Numbered from the stretch's first letter, positions 8,798 through 18,448 are shown. The stretch is DNA of 64,000 bases from Acidobacteriaceae bacterium (GCA_027452245.1 DAIDGW010000094.1:48152-112151), one strand, 5' to 3'. Program-made: numbers and translations. The notes: generated by a model not told the origin, from the sequence alone.

Positions 8798-9168
8798 ATC
8801 CGCACCCTGTTTCGTCGAATCACTTGCGGAAGGTACACAAAGTAGCAGTAAAAGCAGCTCCCGTACCAAAACCCGAACAGAAGAATCAGAAACCATACTC
8901 CCTTTAGGTACTTCTTCGAGTAGTCTAGCCGCACCCAATACCACCACATGCCATAAAACAAGAACAACAGCGCAACCGCTCCTACAGTTCCGAAGATGGT
9001 CCACAAGATTCTCAACCACAGCGCCATCTTTGTTGCGGGCGCTATCCAGCCTTCGGACCATGCGAATAGAACAGGCACCAGAAATGTGGATGCAAAAAAC
9101 AGTTTTGCTGCTCTGGGACTCCTTATCCAGTTATCGGCAGAACCTACACAATCCGATATAAGTCCCAT
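8794..9168 (-). CDS. Small membrane protein, unknown
   Basis: This 124-residue protein has three hydrophobic stretches, is rich in Trp, Phe and Tyr in the second half, and ends in a basic tail. An in-frame start exists at 9216, but ATG 9168 has GGAGG ten bases upstream and is preferred. It is coupled by an ATGA overlap to the next small membrane gene. No family recognised. A terminator-like hairpin between rpmA and this gene suggests it has its own transcript. Confidence 0.6.
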   Translation of the reverse strand: MGLISDCVGSADNWIRSPRAAKLFFASTFLVPVLFAWSEGWIAPATKMALWLRILWTIFGTVGAVALLFLFYGMWWYWVRLDYSKKYLKGVWFLILLFGFWYGSCFYCYFVYLPQVIRRNRVRI

Positions 9169-9186
9169 ACGGTTCGTCCCTCCAAA

Positions 9187-9211
9187 AGAATAGCCCCTGC
9201 GAGAGGGGCTA
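9187..9211 (-). terminator. Rho-independent terminator after rpmA
   Basis: TAGCCCCT and AGGGGCTA form a perfect 8-bp stem with a 5-nt loop (9191-9211). On the minus strand this is followed by ATTCTTTT. It lies 27 bp after the rpmA stop and would end the rplU-rpmA message. Confidence 0.7.
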
Positions 9212-9237
9212 CGCATAGCTTCGAAAACCTCAAAAAG

Positions 9238-9510
9238 CTACTTGGCTTCGGCAACTTCGACGGGTTCGACCATGACGAACTTGCCCATCGAGCCCTTGTC
9301 CAGGAACTTGATGCGCCCGGTAATCTTGGCGAAAAGGGTGTCGTCTTTGCCGCGGCCGACATTGAGGCCGGGCTTCACGCGGGTGCCCCGCTGCCGCACG
9401 ATGATCGTGCCGCCCGGAACCAGTTGTCCGCCGAAAGCCTTGAATCCGAGCCGCTGCGCGTTGGAGTCGCGGCCGTTTCGTGATGTGCCTTGTCCTTTTT
9501 TATGTGCCAT
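9238..9510 (-). CDS. rpmA: Ribosomal protein bL27
   Basis: A 90-residue large-subunit ribosomal protein whose N-terminus reaches the peptidyl transferase centre. It starts [16 protein letters not shown] and carries the family signature [11 protein letters not shown], without the cleavable N-terminal extension seen in Firmicutes. It is 59 bp downstream of rplU, the universal rplU-rpmA pair. Confidence 0.97.
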   Translation of the reverse strand: MAHKKGQGTSRNGRDSNAQRLGFKAFGGQLVPGGTIIVRQRGTRVKPGLNVGRGKDDTLFAKITGRIKFLDKGSMGKFVMVEPVEVAEAK

Positions 9511-9569
9511 AAATCAACCTCGCTGCCCCAGCAGTGTCAGATTTCCTTGTGATTCTGAACGGCAAACGT

Positions 9570-10040
9570 TCAGTGCTTTTTCTTGGCGGCAGACTTTTTT
9601 GCAGTCTTTTTCGCCGATTTCTTCTTGGCAGAGCCCTTCGCGGACTTCGCTTCCACCGCGTCGCCGTCTTCGGACGCTTTTACTTTCTTCGGCTTAGCTT
9701 CCTTCTTCGGCAGTTCTGGCGCCTTAAAGCTCTGCCCGTCGTAGGCGATCTCGGTAATGCGGACGGCGCTGTAGTTCTGGCGATGTCCACGGAGTTTTTT
9801 GTACTGCTTCTTGCGTTTGTAGTGAAATACGAGGATCTTGGGGCTGCGACCTTCCTCGACGACCTCGCCGACGACGCGGGCTTCGGATTGCGGTTTGCCG
9901 ATCTGCCCTTCCTGAGCTGAAACGGCCAGCACTTCGGGGAACTCGACGCGGCCGTCGGTGCCATTCATTCTTTCGACGCGAATCACGTCGCCGGGAGCTA
10001 CCCGGTATTGTTTTCCACCTGCGCGGATCACCGCGTACAT
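9570..10040 (-). CDS. rplU: Ribosomal protein bL21 with Lys/Ala-rich tail
   Basis: Residues 1-103 are a normal bL21, from MYAVIRAGGKQYRVAPGD to the RRKKQYKKLRGHRQ region that binds 23S rRNA. About 50 extra residues follow, made almost only of Lys, Ala, Ser and Glu, resembling histone-H1-like or AAKK repeats. Total 156 residues against the usual 100-105. The tail is probably disordered and may contact rRNA or DNA. First gene of the rplU-rpmA pair. Confidence 0.95.
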   Translation of the reverse strand: MYAVIRAGGKQYRVAPGDVIRVERMNGTDGRVEFPEVLAVSAQEGQIGKPQSEARVVGEVVEEGRSPKILVFHYKRKKQYKKLRGHRQNYSAVRITEIAYDGQSFKAPELPKKEAKPKKVKASEDGDAVEAKSAKGSAKKKSAKKTAKKSAAKKKH

Positions 10041-10276
10041 ACGATTGCCTCCATCCTAGATGTCGTGATTATCAGCCCGCGATCAAGCTCTGGAAACGGG
10101 CCCCCGGCGCACACGGACGCATTCAAGGGATTATTGCAATGCTGCTTGCTGTGTTTTTCCGCCACGGCGCTTAAGCAGCCAAGGCAGGCGTTCCCAGAAC
10201 GGGTCGGCGAGTACAGGCAAACTCAATCATTCTAACGTGCTTGCACGAGCACGGTCAATGTGAACGTGGGGTTAAG

Positions 10277-10302
10277 GCGCCCGCCTGTAATTTGGCGGGC
10301 GC
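10277..10302 (-). terminator. Hairpin after the alpha-galactosidase gene
   Basis: GCGCCCGCC and GGCGGGCGC make a 9-bp perfect stem with an 8-nt loop, 8 bp beyond the galactosidase stop. The following T tract on the minus strand is short, so efficiency is uncertain. Confidence 0.6.
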
Positions 10303-10309
10303 TTTCCAG

Positions 10310-12799
10310 CTATGGATTCTCCGTGAACCGCTTCTTCTCATTGGGATGGAAGCGGGTTTCGACCCGGCCGTTGACCTTGAGCATCATCGTCTTGTCGAAT
10401 GGTATGCCATCCAGGCCGTCCACGTGCAGCTTCACCGTGAAGTCTCCCGGATGCGTGTAGGCGTGCTCTACGCGTGGCTGGTCGGATTGCGTGCCATCCC
10501 CGAAATCCCAGCGATAGTGGACGGCGGGAACTCCGGCAGCATCTGCCTTGGCGAAAAACGGAACGCTCTTGCCCGCGTCGGCTTCGTCCTGCACCTCAAA
10601 GCTGATGGTGGGAGCCGCCGCCGGAATGGAGGTGTCTACGATCTTCAAGACCTTGGCGGAGCGCGGAGAAAGAGAAACGGAAATCATTTCGAGATTGTCG
10701 CCTGCCGACTGGCCATCGAAAACGTCGGTGACCTGACTGTGTCCCTGGAGTTGCAAACCGAGGTCTTTGCCCAGAGAGAATTTGTGTTCGGTTGGTTTCT
10801 CGGTCCAGTTAAAGACGGTGAGCATCGATTGCCGCTTGCTTTCTTTTAGCAGGAAGATGCTCGGCATTTCATCCTCCGCGCTGTAGCTCATCAGATCAAG
10901 CGGAATGGACGAGTGGCCCAGGCGCGCCATATTCATCAGATCCTGATTTTTCACGAGAGCGACGCGGTCGGCATCTTCGCCCAAGGTAGGCAGATCGTCG
11001 CCGATTTCGTACATTCCACCAGCGATGGCGGCCAAGGCGATTGAAACTTTCGCTTCGTCGAGCGTCAGCGGACGTTTGCCACCATGCCACTCCTGCTCGT
11101 CGACGGTTTGGCGGGAAACCGTAAAGGCATCTGGGTCGGCGAGATAGTAGTTATGGTTCATGAAGAAGCGAGCGGCGACGCCGGGAGCAGCTTCCTTGCT
11201 GGATTCAAATGTGTGTCCGGTGTCGACCGAGATGCGGCCGGTGTCGACCAGTCCGACAGGGTTCAGCATGGGGCTGCCGTCTTTATCGAGCAGCACACGT
11301 TCTCCAACGGCCTCGCGGATTACTTTCAGGCCGATACGTTGGGCCTCGAGCGCCGTAGTGTTGGGTTTGTAGTAGAAGCCTTCTATGGCGCTGTCATCCA
11401 TGAAGTCAAGCTTGATGTAGCGGATTCCCCAGACCTTGGCCATGTTGGAATAGGTTTTGCGCAAGTAGTCCTGGGCGGCGGGATTGGTGCTATCGAGAAC
11501 GTAGAGTGGATCGGTGTGGCTCTCTTCAAGGACAAAGCCGGCGTGAATCGGTTGTCCGGCAGCGTTGTGCACGAGCCAGTCTTTATGATTCTCGAAGACC
11601 CAGGAGCGCTCGGAAATTTCAAAGGGAGCGGTCCAGATGCCGGGCGTAAGTCCGAGATTGCGCACCTTGCTTTCAAGCACGCGCATGCCGCCGGGGAACA
11701 GATTCGCGTCGGGCGTAGTGTATTCGCCGCGGGCGTATTGATATCCCTCGTCGATGTGGAAGAATGTGTAACCCAGATCTTTCAGGTTCTGTGACAGCCA
11801 CATGGCGTTGGTCAGGGCCGTGCCCTGATCCAGACCGAAGTAATAGGCAGTCCAACTCCACCATCCGGCGGGACTGAATCCCATTTCGCGCGGATGATGC
11901 AGTTGGCGGATCAACCTGCCGTAGTCTTCCATTTGCGCCTGATAATCGGTTCCCGTGCTGATCAGCAGGCGTTCCGAAGATAGCTCCTTGCCGGGTTCAA
12001 CCGAAAGGCTTAATTCGACCTGATCCTCCGCCGGGGAATATTGCACTGAGTTTTCTTTTTCCAATTCGGTCGTGCCGGTGCATTCCACTTCGTAATTCGC
12101 AATGTGATCACCATTGATGTGCAGACGGAGGACGGTCACGAACTTGTCCGAGGATAGCGTGCCGAGAAACAGGTTTCGTTTGGTATCGCGGTTGTAAATC
12201 AGCTGACTCCCGACGGCGCGGTGCATTCCGTCGGTCGCATCGTTGAGATCATGAATTTTGATTCCGGGACGGTCTTCGCTCCAACTGTCGGAAAGGACGC
12301 GATCGGAAGCATCGGGGGCGCCCAGATCGGCAATCGCGGGTCCAGAGGCTTCGAGGTTGCGCAAGGCCTGCACGTTGATTGAGCTCGAGCCGGTGTTGTT
12401 CACCTTTGCCGAAACCGTCACAAAATCGGGATCGGAGTGAAGTGCGATCGAGTAGGTGAGATCGGGCTTGCCGTTCAGGCCGGTATTGGTGACGGTAATT
12501 GAAGTTTGTGATCCAAGATCGTCGGGAGCGCTCGCCGGAGCTGACGAATGTTGGGGATAGTCGGTCGATTCGATCCAATGATGATCGACTTCCGCGGCGA
12601 CATGCGCGTGCAGGATGGGCTTTTTCGTGACGGGATCAAGGATGGAGTAGCTGCCATCCGGGGCAATGCTCACGGCAATCGTCTTGGCGCTGTAAACCTC
12701 GCCGGCTTTCTTATGCTTTGAAGATGGCTTGGCAAACGTTAGGCTCGACAGCAGCAGGACGAGCAGAATGGACCAGTATGCCTTTCCATTGCGTTCCAT
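10310..12799 (-). CDS. Exported alpha-galactosidase-like glycoside hydrolase with PKD domain
   Basis: An 829-residue exported enzyme of glycoside hydrolase clan D (GH36/GH27-like), expected to remove alpha-linked galactose or a related sugar. A signal peptide covers about residues 1-23. A beta-sandwich N-domain is followed by a TIM barrel with WWSWTAYYFG (313-322), FFHIDEGYQ (346-354) and YIKLDFMDD (461-469), where D465 matches the catalytic nucleophile. Near the C-terminus a PKD domain is visible (RWDFGDG, EHAYTHPGDFTVKLHV), often a carbohydrate- or surface-binding module. The exact substrate is not deducible. Confidence 0.85.
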   Translation of the reverse strand: MERNGKAYWSILLVLLLSSLTFAKPSSKHKKAGEVYSAKTIAVSIAPDGSYSILDPVTKKPILHAHVAAEVDHHWIESTDYPQHSSAPASAPDDLGSQTSITVTNTGLNGKPDLTYSIALHSDPDFVTVSAKVNNTGSSSINVQALRNLEASGPAIADLGAPDASDRVLSDSWSEDRPGIKIHDLNDATDGMHRAVGSQLIYNRDTKRNLFLGTLSSDKFVTVLRLHINGDHIANYEVECTGTTELEKENSVQYSPAEDQVELSLSVEPGKELSSERLLISTGTDYQAQMEDYGRLIRQLHHPREMGFSPAGWWSWTAYYFGLDQGTALTNAMWLSQNLKDLGYTFFHIDEGYQYARGEYTTPDANLFPGGMRVLESKVRNLGLTPGIWTAPFEISERSWVFENHKDWLVHNAAGQPIHAGFVLEESHTDPLYVLDSTNPAAQDYLRKTYSNMAKVWGIRYIKLDFMDDSAIEGFYYKPNTTALEAQRIGLKVIREAVGERVLLDKDGSPMLNPVGLVDTGRISVDTGHTFESSKEAAPGVAARFFMNHNYYLADPDAFTVSRQTVDEQEWHGGKRPLTLDEAKVSIALAAIAGGMYEIGDDLPTLGEDADRVALVKNQDLMNMARLGHSSIPLDLMSYSAEDEMPSIFLLKESKRQSMLTVFNWTEKPTEHKFSLGKDLGLQLQGHSQVTDVFDGQSAGDNLEMISVSLSPRSAKVLKIVDTSIPAAAPTISFEVQDEADAGKSVPFFAKADAAGVPAVHYRWDFGDGTQSDQPRVEHAYTHPGDFTVKLHVDGLDGIPFDKTMMLKVNGRVETRFHPNEKKRFTENP

Positions 12800-12977
12800 A
12801 GATGGGAATCTCCTGGGCCGCCATAAGTTGTTTTCAACAGAGTCGCGGCGGATGCTTTAGCGCAGCAAATCGAAACGAAAAGTAATCGACCGTAATATAC
12901 GCCAAAGGCGAGCGTCAGACCAGATGAGGCGGAGATTTTTCGCTGAAACTAAGGTTGCGGTGCAGGGAAGCGAGACA

Positions 12978-13013
12978 CAAACAAAGCGGCCATAGACCGG
13001 AGCCTATGGCCGC
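12978..13013 (-). terminator. Terminator after the Gfo/Idh/MocA gene
   Basis: GCGGCCATAG and CTATGGCCGC form a perfect 10-bp stem with an 8-nt loop (12986-13013). On the minus strand it is followed by TTTGTTTGTG. It lies 19 bp after the oxidoreductase stop. Confidence 0.8.
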
Positions 13014-13031
13014 GGGTTGATTCAAGAATGC

Positions 13032-14384
13032 TTAGCTTTTGATAGAGCGCGCAGCCTCGTCCCAAGTGACGGGTTTCTTGCGGAAGTAGGATTCGTTGGC
13101 CATGTGGCAGGCAATGGCCGCGTTGTTGCCGAAGACAGCGTCTTCCACGACCGGTTTGCGCGACTTCACCGCCTGAAAGAAGACGTTCAGGTGGACGCGC
13201 ACATCGTCCCAGTCGTGCCCGTGATAGATGGTGTCATCGCGGAACGGCTCTTTTCCCAACGGCGGATCGTGCTCGGCGTGCCACTGCTTGAAATATTCTT
13301 CCCGCATCTTCGCCGGGAATGACGAGGCATAGTAGCTGGGATCGAGATCCACGCCGGGTTGGGCGGAGTGATGGAGGTCGAATTCTCCGGCGTCCATCAG
13401 TCCCTTGGGGCCCATGAAGCGGGCCAGTTCCGGCGTTTCACAGCCGAGATCGAGCCGCACATAGACCGGAATGCCGTGGTAATCGAAAAGCACGGTGTGG
13501 AAGTCCGGCATGTCGCGTCCATCGTTGAAGCGAAAGATTCCGCCCATGGCCGAAGCGGAGCGGGGAATCTCATTCCATCCCAGGGTGAACATCATGCCGC
13601 TGATCAGATGGACCATGAGATCGCCGGCGACTCCGGTGCCGTAATCGCGCCAGCAGCGCCATCTGGCGAAACGATATTTGTTGAAGGGAATCTTGGGGGC
13701 GTCGTTCAGCCATGTATCCCAGTCGAGAGTTTGCGGAGAAAGATCAAATGGCGGCGGATATTCCCATGCGCCCGTGGGATCGTTGCGGCCGAGGGTAAGT
13801 TCGACCATCTCGATATCGCCAATAGCGCCGTCGTGGTACATTTCGCGCGCCTTGGCGCACAGATTTGAACTGACACGCTGCGAACCGATCTGCACGATGC
13901 GGTTATGCTTGTGGGCCGCTTCCACCATGGCGAACCCGTCGGCGACGGTGTGCGACATCGGCTTCTCGCAATAAATATCCTTGCCGGCATTGCAGGCGTC
14001 GACGACGACGCGTTTGTGCCAATGGTCAGGAACGGCGGCCACAATGCAGTCGATATCCTTGCGGTCGAGCAATTCCTGATAGTGCCGCGTGGTCGGCAGG
14101 CTGGGATTATTCGTGATCTCTTTGGCCAGTGTGTGGCGGCCGTCGTAGAGGTCTGCGGCCCCGACGCACTCCACGCCGGGAAGCGAAACGGCGCCGGCGA
14201 GCAGCCCGGAACCTTGCATGCCGATGCCGATGATCCCGAATCGCACGCGGTCGCTGGGAGCGACATTGTCCTGCCCAGCCATCAACGGTTGAGCATCGAG
14301 CCGGATCGATTTTGAAACCAGCACACCACCCGCGGCAGCGGCTGCTCCGCCCCGCAAGAACGTACGCCGGGAGACGCTTTTCAT
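13032..14384 (-). CDS. Tat-exported Gfo/Idh/MocA oxidoreductase
   Basis: A 450-residue NAD(P)-dependent oxidoreductase of the Gfo/Idh/MocA family that acts on sugars or glycosides. It begins with a twin-arginine signal, SRRTFLRGG, so it should be folded with its cofactor and exported by Tat. The nucleotide-binding motif is GIIGIGMQGSG, and the EKPMSH motif carries the catalytic lysine. ATG 14384 is chosen because the GGAGGGC encoded by the first codons of the longer frame (14399) is its ribosome-binding site. It follows a DUF1080 gene on the same strand by 97 bp, a pairing that points to 3-keto-glycoside chemistry. Confidence 0.88.
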   Translation of the reverse strand: MKSVSRRTFLRGGAAAAAGGVLVSKSIRLDAQPLMAGQDNVAPSDRVRFGIIGIGMQGSGLLAGAVSLPGVECVGAADLYDGRHTLAKEITNNPSLPTTRHYQELLDRKDIDCIVAAVPDHWHKRVVVDACNAGKDIYCEKPMSHTVADGFAMVEAAHKHNRIVQIGSQRVSSNLCAKAREMYHDGAIGDIEMVELTLGRNDPTGAWEYPPPFDLSPQTLDWDTWLNDAPKIPFNKYRFARWRCWRDYGTGVAGDLMVHLISGMMFTLGWNEIPRSASAMGGIFRFNDGRDMPDFHTVLFDYHGIPVYVRLDLGCETPELARFMGPKGLMDAGEFDLHHSAQPGVDLDPSYYASSFPAKMREEYFKQWHAEHDPPLGKEPFRDDTIYHGHDWDDVRVHLNVFFQAVKSRKPVVEDAVFGNNAAIACHMANESYFRKKPVTWDEAARSIKS

Positions 14385-14481
14385 TATGAGGCCCTCCACT
14401 TCAAGTTGATTGCGGCATTTGGCCGCTGGTCGAACGGAACTCTGGTCTTAGTGCCGGTTTCGCCGTGTAGTTCGTGTACGC

Positions 14482-15180
14482 TCACGACTGTTTCAGCGGC
14501 TTGATGGCGACTTCCTTAAAGAACACGATGTCGTTGTCACTGTGGTTCTGGAGTCCAAACCAACCATAGATTGGACGAGGTCCGCGTTGCGGCTCGAAAT
14601 CAAACTTTCGCGGAGGCACGGGATCGCCCTCTTTGAAATCGGTGACCTTGATTCCGTTCAGCACAACGATCGTGCGCGGACCATCGAGGGTGATGTCCAT
14701 GGTGTTCCACTCCGGACCGGGTTTCCAGGCCTTGGCCAGGGGCTTGGTCAGCGAATAGAGCATTCCCGTGGAGTGATATTCATCTTCGCCGGAAGTCTCC
14801 GGGTGGTTATCGATCTGCACTTCGTAGCCGTAATGCACGGGCATCCACTCTTCCCGCGGTTCCAGGGGAATGCGGATGAAAACGCCGGAATTGTCGTTTA
14901 CGTCGCGCATTTTGTAGACGACATGGATCTCGCAATTGCCGATTTTCCCGCCGGTCCAGTAAAGCAAGCCCATTCCGCCGTGGGTCCGAATCAGCCCGTT
15001 TTCAACCGTATCGCCACCGGGGCCGACGTGCTTCCAGCCGGTCAGATCCTTGCCATTGAAGAGCTGCCGCCATTGATTGGGATCGCCCTTGCACACGTTT
15101 TCTGAATCGTCTGCCGCCAGGGCGCACGTCACCATTCCGGTAATGAGCAAAAGGGAGATGAGAATGTTTCGGATCACCAC
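14482..15180 (-). CDS. DUF1080 (3-keto-disaccharide hydrolase) family exported protein
   Basis: A 232-residue exported protein of the DUF1080 family, now associated with hydrolysis of 3-keto-glycosides. A hydrophobic signal peptide is at the N-terminus. The domain begins WRQLFNGKDLTGWKHVG and contains NSGVFIRIP, YEVQIDNH and GWFGLQNHSD, all typical of this concanavalin-like fold. The start is taken as GTG 15180 because AGGAGG lies six bases upstream; an earlier ATG at 15225 has no such site. Upstream partner of the Gfo/Idh/MocA oxidoreductase. Confidence 0.88.
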   Translation of the reverse strand: MVIRNILISLLLITGMVTCALAADDSENVCKGDPNQWRQLFNGKDLTGWKHVGPGGDTVENGLIRTHGGMGLLYWTGGKIGNCEIHVVYKMRDVNDNSGVFIRIPLEPREEWMPVHYGYEVQIDNHPETSGEDEYHSTGMLYSLTKPLAKAWKPGPEWNTMDITLDGPRTIVVLNGIKVTDFKEGDPVPPRKFDFEPQRGPRPIYGWFGLQNHSDNDIVFFKEVAIKPLKQS

Positions 15181-15462
15181 GGAGAACCTCCTGAAACGAT
15201 TTAGTGCTTGCTGGAAACGTAACACTGTACTCGCTGAACTGGACGAATCGCAATGGCCAAATCGAGAAATTTCCCTAGGATTCCGACCACGGAGCGCTGC
15301 CGGGGAGATTTGAAATCCTGGCCGCGAAGAGTCTGGAAGAACACGCTGAAATCCGTGGCCGGCTGCCGCGGAACGTGCGGGGTATCCTTCATTTTCGTTT
15401 GCACGTCTTGCGGAAAACGATTAGATTTTCCGTGTTTAGAACAGCTCTGTGGGAGGACGAGT

Positions 15463-15969
15463 ATGAGGCAATGCGATCGCATTCTGCTGGTCTCGGTGAT
15501 TGCAGTTCTTGCCGTCGCCGCATGGGGTCAGGCTGCTTCTCAGCACCTGCTTACTCGAGATGAGATCAAGAAAGTGATGCCATCCGAGTTCTTCTATGAC
15601 GGGCAGAAGGCGCCCACTCAACTGCGAAACGCGGTGGGATTCCAATTGCAGAACGGCAAGTTGATCCTCGCGGCGCTGGTCGACGCCTCGGGATACTCTA
15701 CAGCCGTGCAGCAGAAGTATCAGGGGATGCTGATCTGCGAGGCCAAGCTGAGAATCGGGGGCACCGAATTAAGCCCGGGGGAATACGGCTTCGGCTTTAC
15801 TAAGGAAGGGAAGTTCGTGGTGATGAATGTAGCCAACGAAGACGCGCTCATCGTGCCCTATGAAACGGACGCGAAACTGCAGCGCCCGGTACCCCTCAAA
15901 ATGATCGAAGATGGACCGGGATACAAGCTTTATGCCGGGCGGAGATGGGTGGAAATAAAACCCGAGTAG
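15463..15969 (+). CDS. Small exported protein, unknown
   Basis: A 168-residue protein with a signal peptide (MRQCDRILLVSVIAVLAVAAWG). The ATG at 15463 is preceded by GGGAGG at proper spacing, so the longer open frame from 15253 is rejected. The mature part contains MPSEFFYDGQKAPTQLRN and ends WVEIKPE. I do not know a named family. It is divergent from the DUF1080 operon. Confidence 0.7.
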   Translation: MRQCDRILLVSVIAVLAVAAWGQAASQHLLTRDEIKKVMPSEFFYDGQKAPTQLRNAVGFQLQNGKLILAALVDASGYSTAVQQKYQGMLICEAKLRIGGTELSPGEYGFGFTKEGKFVVMNVANEDALIVPYETDAKLQRPVPLKMIEDGPGYKLYAGRRWVEIKPE

Positions 15970-15997
15970 TGTGCGCCCGGGGAGATGCGATTTCGAG

Positions 15998-16627
15998 TTA
16001 GTGCGGCCGGGGCTGAAAAGGCCCGATGACGGTGCTTAATCCCGCGCGCTTGTGAAGTTCCTTGAGCAATGCACTGGCCGCATTCTCATAAGTCTTGCCC
16101 GGATCGGAAGGATCGGACCACACGGCGTCGTAGACGATCTGTGCCGCCTCTTTCAGATCAATGCGGAGCGAGGCTTCGCAGATGTCCAGCCGCTCTTGCA
16201 GGCGGTCATAACATTCGCGGCAGATTTCTGCCTCCTGCGTTTCTTTCCGGTGGCGTTCCCCAAGAGTACAGTTGCTCGGTTCTGCGGGAGTCACTTCAGC
16301 TGCTGATATCAATGCACCCGACTTAAATGCCTGGAGGAATTCTTCACGTTGGCGCTCCACGACCGCGGGGTCAGGAACCGGTTCGGGCAAGCCGTTCCGT
16401 GTAGTCGCCGCCGTGATTTCCGGTGAGACTCGCTCTTTGGTGTGGCATGTTGGACAGCATTCCAAATCCGCAGGATAGTACAGGTGGCATTTGGCGCAGG
16501 GCAGTCCATAGCCGGAATGCCGGGTGACAGTGGATGTGGCATGGGGCGCATGAACTGTGGTTTCCGCGGTGAGAACCGCGTCTGTTCTGTTAGTTATGGG
16601 AGTCTGTTGCGAGCGGCCTAATTCCAT
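15998..16627 (-). CDS. Cysteine-rich (zinc ribbon-like) hypothetical protein
   Basis: A 209-residue soluble protein with a putative zinc ribbon, CAKC plus CPTC at about residues 44-62, and a second cysteine cluster EICRECYDRL at about 135-145. The C-terminal half looks helical. No signal peptide. No function assigned; the cysteine pairs suggest metal binding. It converges on the preceding small exported protein. Confidence 0.65.
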   Translation of the reverse strand: MELGRSQQTPITNRTDAVLTAETTVHAPHATSTVTRHSGYGLPCAKCHLYYPADLECCPTCHTKERVSPEITAATTRNGLPEPVPDPAVVERQREEFLQAFKSGALISAAEVTPAEPSNCTLGERHRKETQEAEICRECYDRLQERLDICEASLRIDLKEAAQIVYDAVWSDPSDPGKTYENAASALLKELHKRAGLSTVIGPFQPRPH

Positions 16628-16763
16628 CCCTGGACCCCGAAGAAGGTGATCTCCTGCGATCGGAACTGCAGTCAGCTCAGTGTAAGAAAAACTGGGTCGC
16701 TTTACCGGATATCGTTAGTACACCCGGAGGTAGTGCACGTTTGGCAATGTGATACCTGGGAGT

Positions 16764-18218
16764 CTAGCGTGCGCTCGAAGACTTCATCAGCTTCAATAAC
16801 TGCTCCCGTTGTGCGCGATAAAGCTGGCGGTCGGGATCGAGCCTGGAGGCAAGATCAACTTCCGACAAAGCCTCGTCGTAGCGATCCATGCTGATCAGGC
16901 ATGCGGCGAGAGAGTAGTGATTGTCCGCGGATGCGTTCAAGCGAAGCGCCTCGCGAAACTCCTTCTCCGCCGCCGCCAGTTGTTGCTGCTGGAACAGTGC
17001 CGTCCCCAGATAGTGATGGGCAACGTCGGAATCCGGATTGAGCGACACCGCGATCTGTAGTTGGTGAATTGCGTCGTCCGGGCGGTCATCGAGGAGCAAA
17101 GCCTGTCCCAGCGCGCGGTGTTCTTCTGCACCGGAAGGATTCTGCTGCACTGCCAACTTGAGTTGCTCGACCGCGCTGGCATAATCTTTCTTCGCCATAT
17201 AAGCGCTGGCCATGCATCCGCGGCCTTCCTGCCATTCCGGATGATCGCGGTAGAGCTTGGTCAACTCGGTGATCGCCTGGTCGTACTTCCCCTCATCACA
17301 ATACGTATTGGCCAGATTGTTGCGGACGGAGGCCTCTTCTGGAGCAAGCTGCTTTGCATCCCGGTATTCCGCTTCGGCGTCATCCAGGCGTCCTTCTTCA
17401 TGCAGCGTCATGGCCAGATTGGCATGGGCTTCCCAGAAATTCGGACGCAAGCGGATAGCCTTCGTATACGCCAGCTGCGCTGCGGTGAGGTTTCTCGCAG
17501 TCTGCAGGGCGATCGCCATGTCGTAGTAGGAATCGGCGTTGTCAGGGTCGCGGGAAAGCGATTCCTGATAGGCATGCACCGCGGCATCGTATTGCCCGTT
17601 GGAATATAGGCCCAAGCCGAGGACGTGATAGCTTTCTGCATCGTGCGGATCCATGCTCAACGCGGTGCGCGCCTCTGCCACGGCATTCGGGCCGTCGTCG
17701 AGGCGATAGAAAATGTAGGCAAATCGCGTGTGGTTCTCAGCCCAATCGGGCATCAGCCGGGTCGAGGCAGTGATTTCGTCGAAGGCATCGTCCCACTGTC
17801 CTTGGGACGAGAGCATCGTTCCTAAGGCAAAGTGCAGTGCCGCATTGTTTGGGTCGGAAGCCACGAGTTTGCGGAATTGCAGTTCCGCGTCGTGGAATTG
17901 GCCTGCGTGGACATCCCCGGCAGCCTTCAGCAGGGGCTCCGGAATTGCGGCATCTTTGTGTGCTGGAGCAGTTTTTTCGGCGCTGAGCGTGCGCAGCAAG
18001 TCCGCATCGGCCCCCAAGCTAGCCAGTTGACGGATTTCCAATTTGTTGGGGACATTGGCGAGTCCGCGCTCCTGGACCATACGAACCAGCGTGGCGCTCG
18101 GTACGTCGGCCACAAGCCAGGCGGCAATTTGTTCGTTACAGATGGGTTTGGAATCTGCGGCAGCGGCTGCCACGCAGAGAAGTGACACCAGGGAAAAAGA
18201 CAGAAATTTTACGCGCAC
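16764..18218 (-). CDS. Exported TPR-repeat protein
   Basis: This 484-residue protein has a signal peptide (about 1-22), a short N-terminal domain and then at least nine tetratricopeptide repeats from about residue 105 to the end, with typical A/G at position 8 and A at position 20 of each unit. TPR arrays mediate protein-protein contacts; this one would work in the periplasm or at the cell surface. Partner unknown. It is divergent from tatA. Confidence 0.85.
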   Translation of the reverse strand: MRVKFLSFSLVSLLCVAAAAADSKPICNEQIAAWLVADVPSATLVRMVQERGLANVPNKLEIRQLASLGADADLLRTLSAEKTAPAHKDAAIPEPLLKAAGDVHAGQFHDAELQFRKLVASDPNNAALHFALGTMLSSQGQWDDAFDEITASTRLMPDWAENHTRFAYIFYRLDDGPNAVAEARTALSMDPHDAESYHVLGLGLYSNGQYDAAVHAYQESLSRDPDNADSYYDMAIALQTARNLTAAQLAYTKAIRLRPNFWEAHANLAMTLHEEGRLDDAEAEYRDAKQLAPEEASVRNNLANTYCDEGKYDQAITELTKLYRDHPEWQEGRGCMASAYMAKKDYASAVEQLKLAVQQNPSGAEEHRALGQALLLDDRPDDAIHQLQIAVSLNPDSDVAHHYLGTALFQQQQLAAAEKEFREALRLNASADNHYSLAACLISMDRYDEALSEVDLASRLDPDRQLYRAQREQLLKLMKSSSAR

Positions 18219-18448
18219 CGGACTCCCCGCCCCGCTGAATGGGGTGCTGATTGCCCGACTAGGTTGAAAATCGGGGGATGAACACTTATATCAGCATTCC
18301 CTGTGCAAACCTTACGCTCGGTCGGACCTCAGGGGTAAGGTAACTAAGGTAACCAGGCAAAGCTCGGTGCTTGTTTTGGTTACGGACCAATCCGGTGGAT
18401 CGTGGCCACCCGCAGATGGCTTACAACCCACCCTGCTTTTACTATGGT

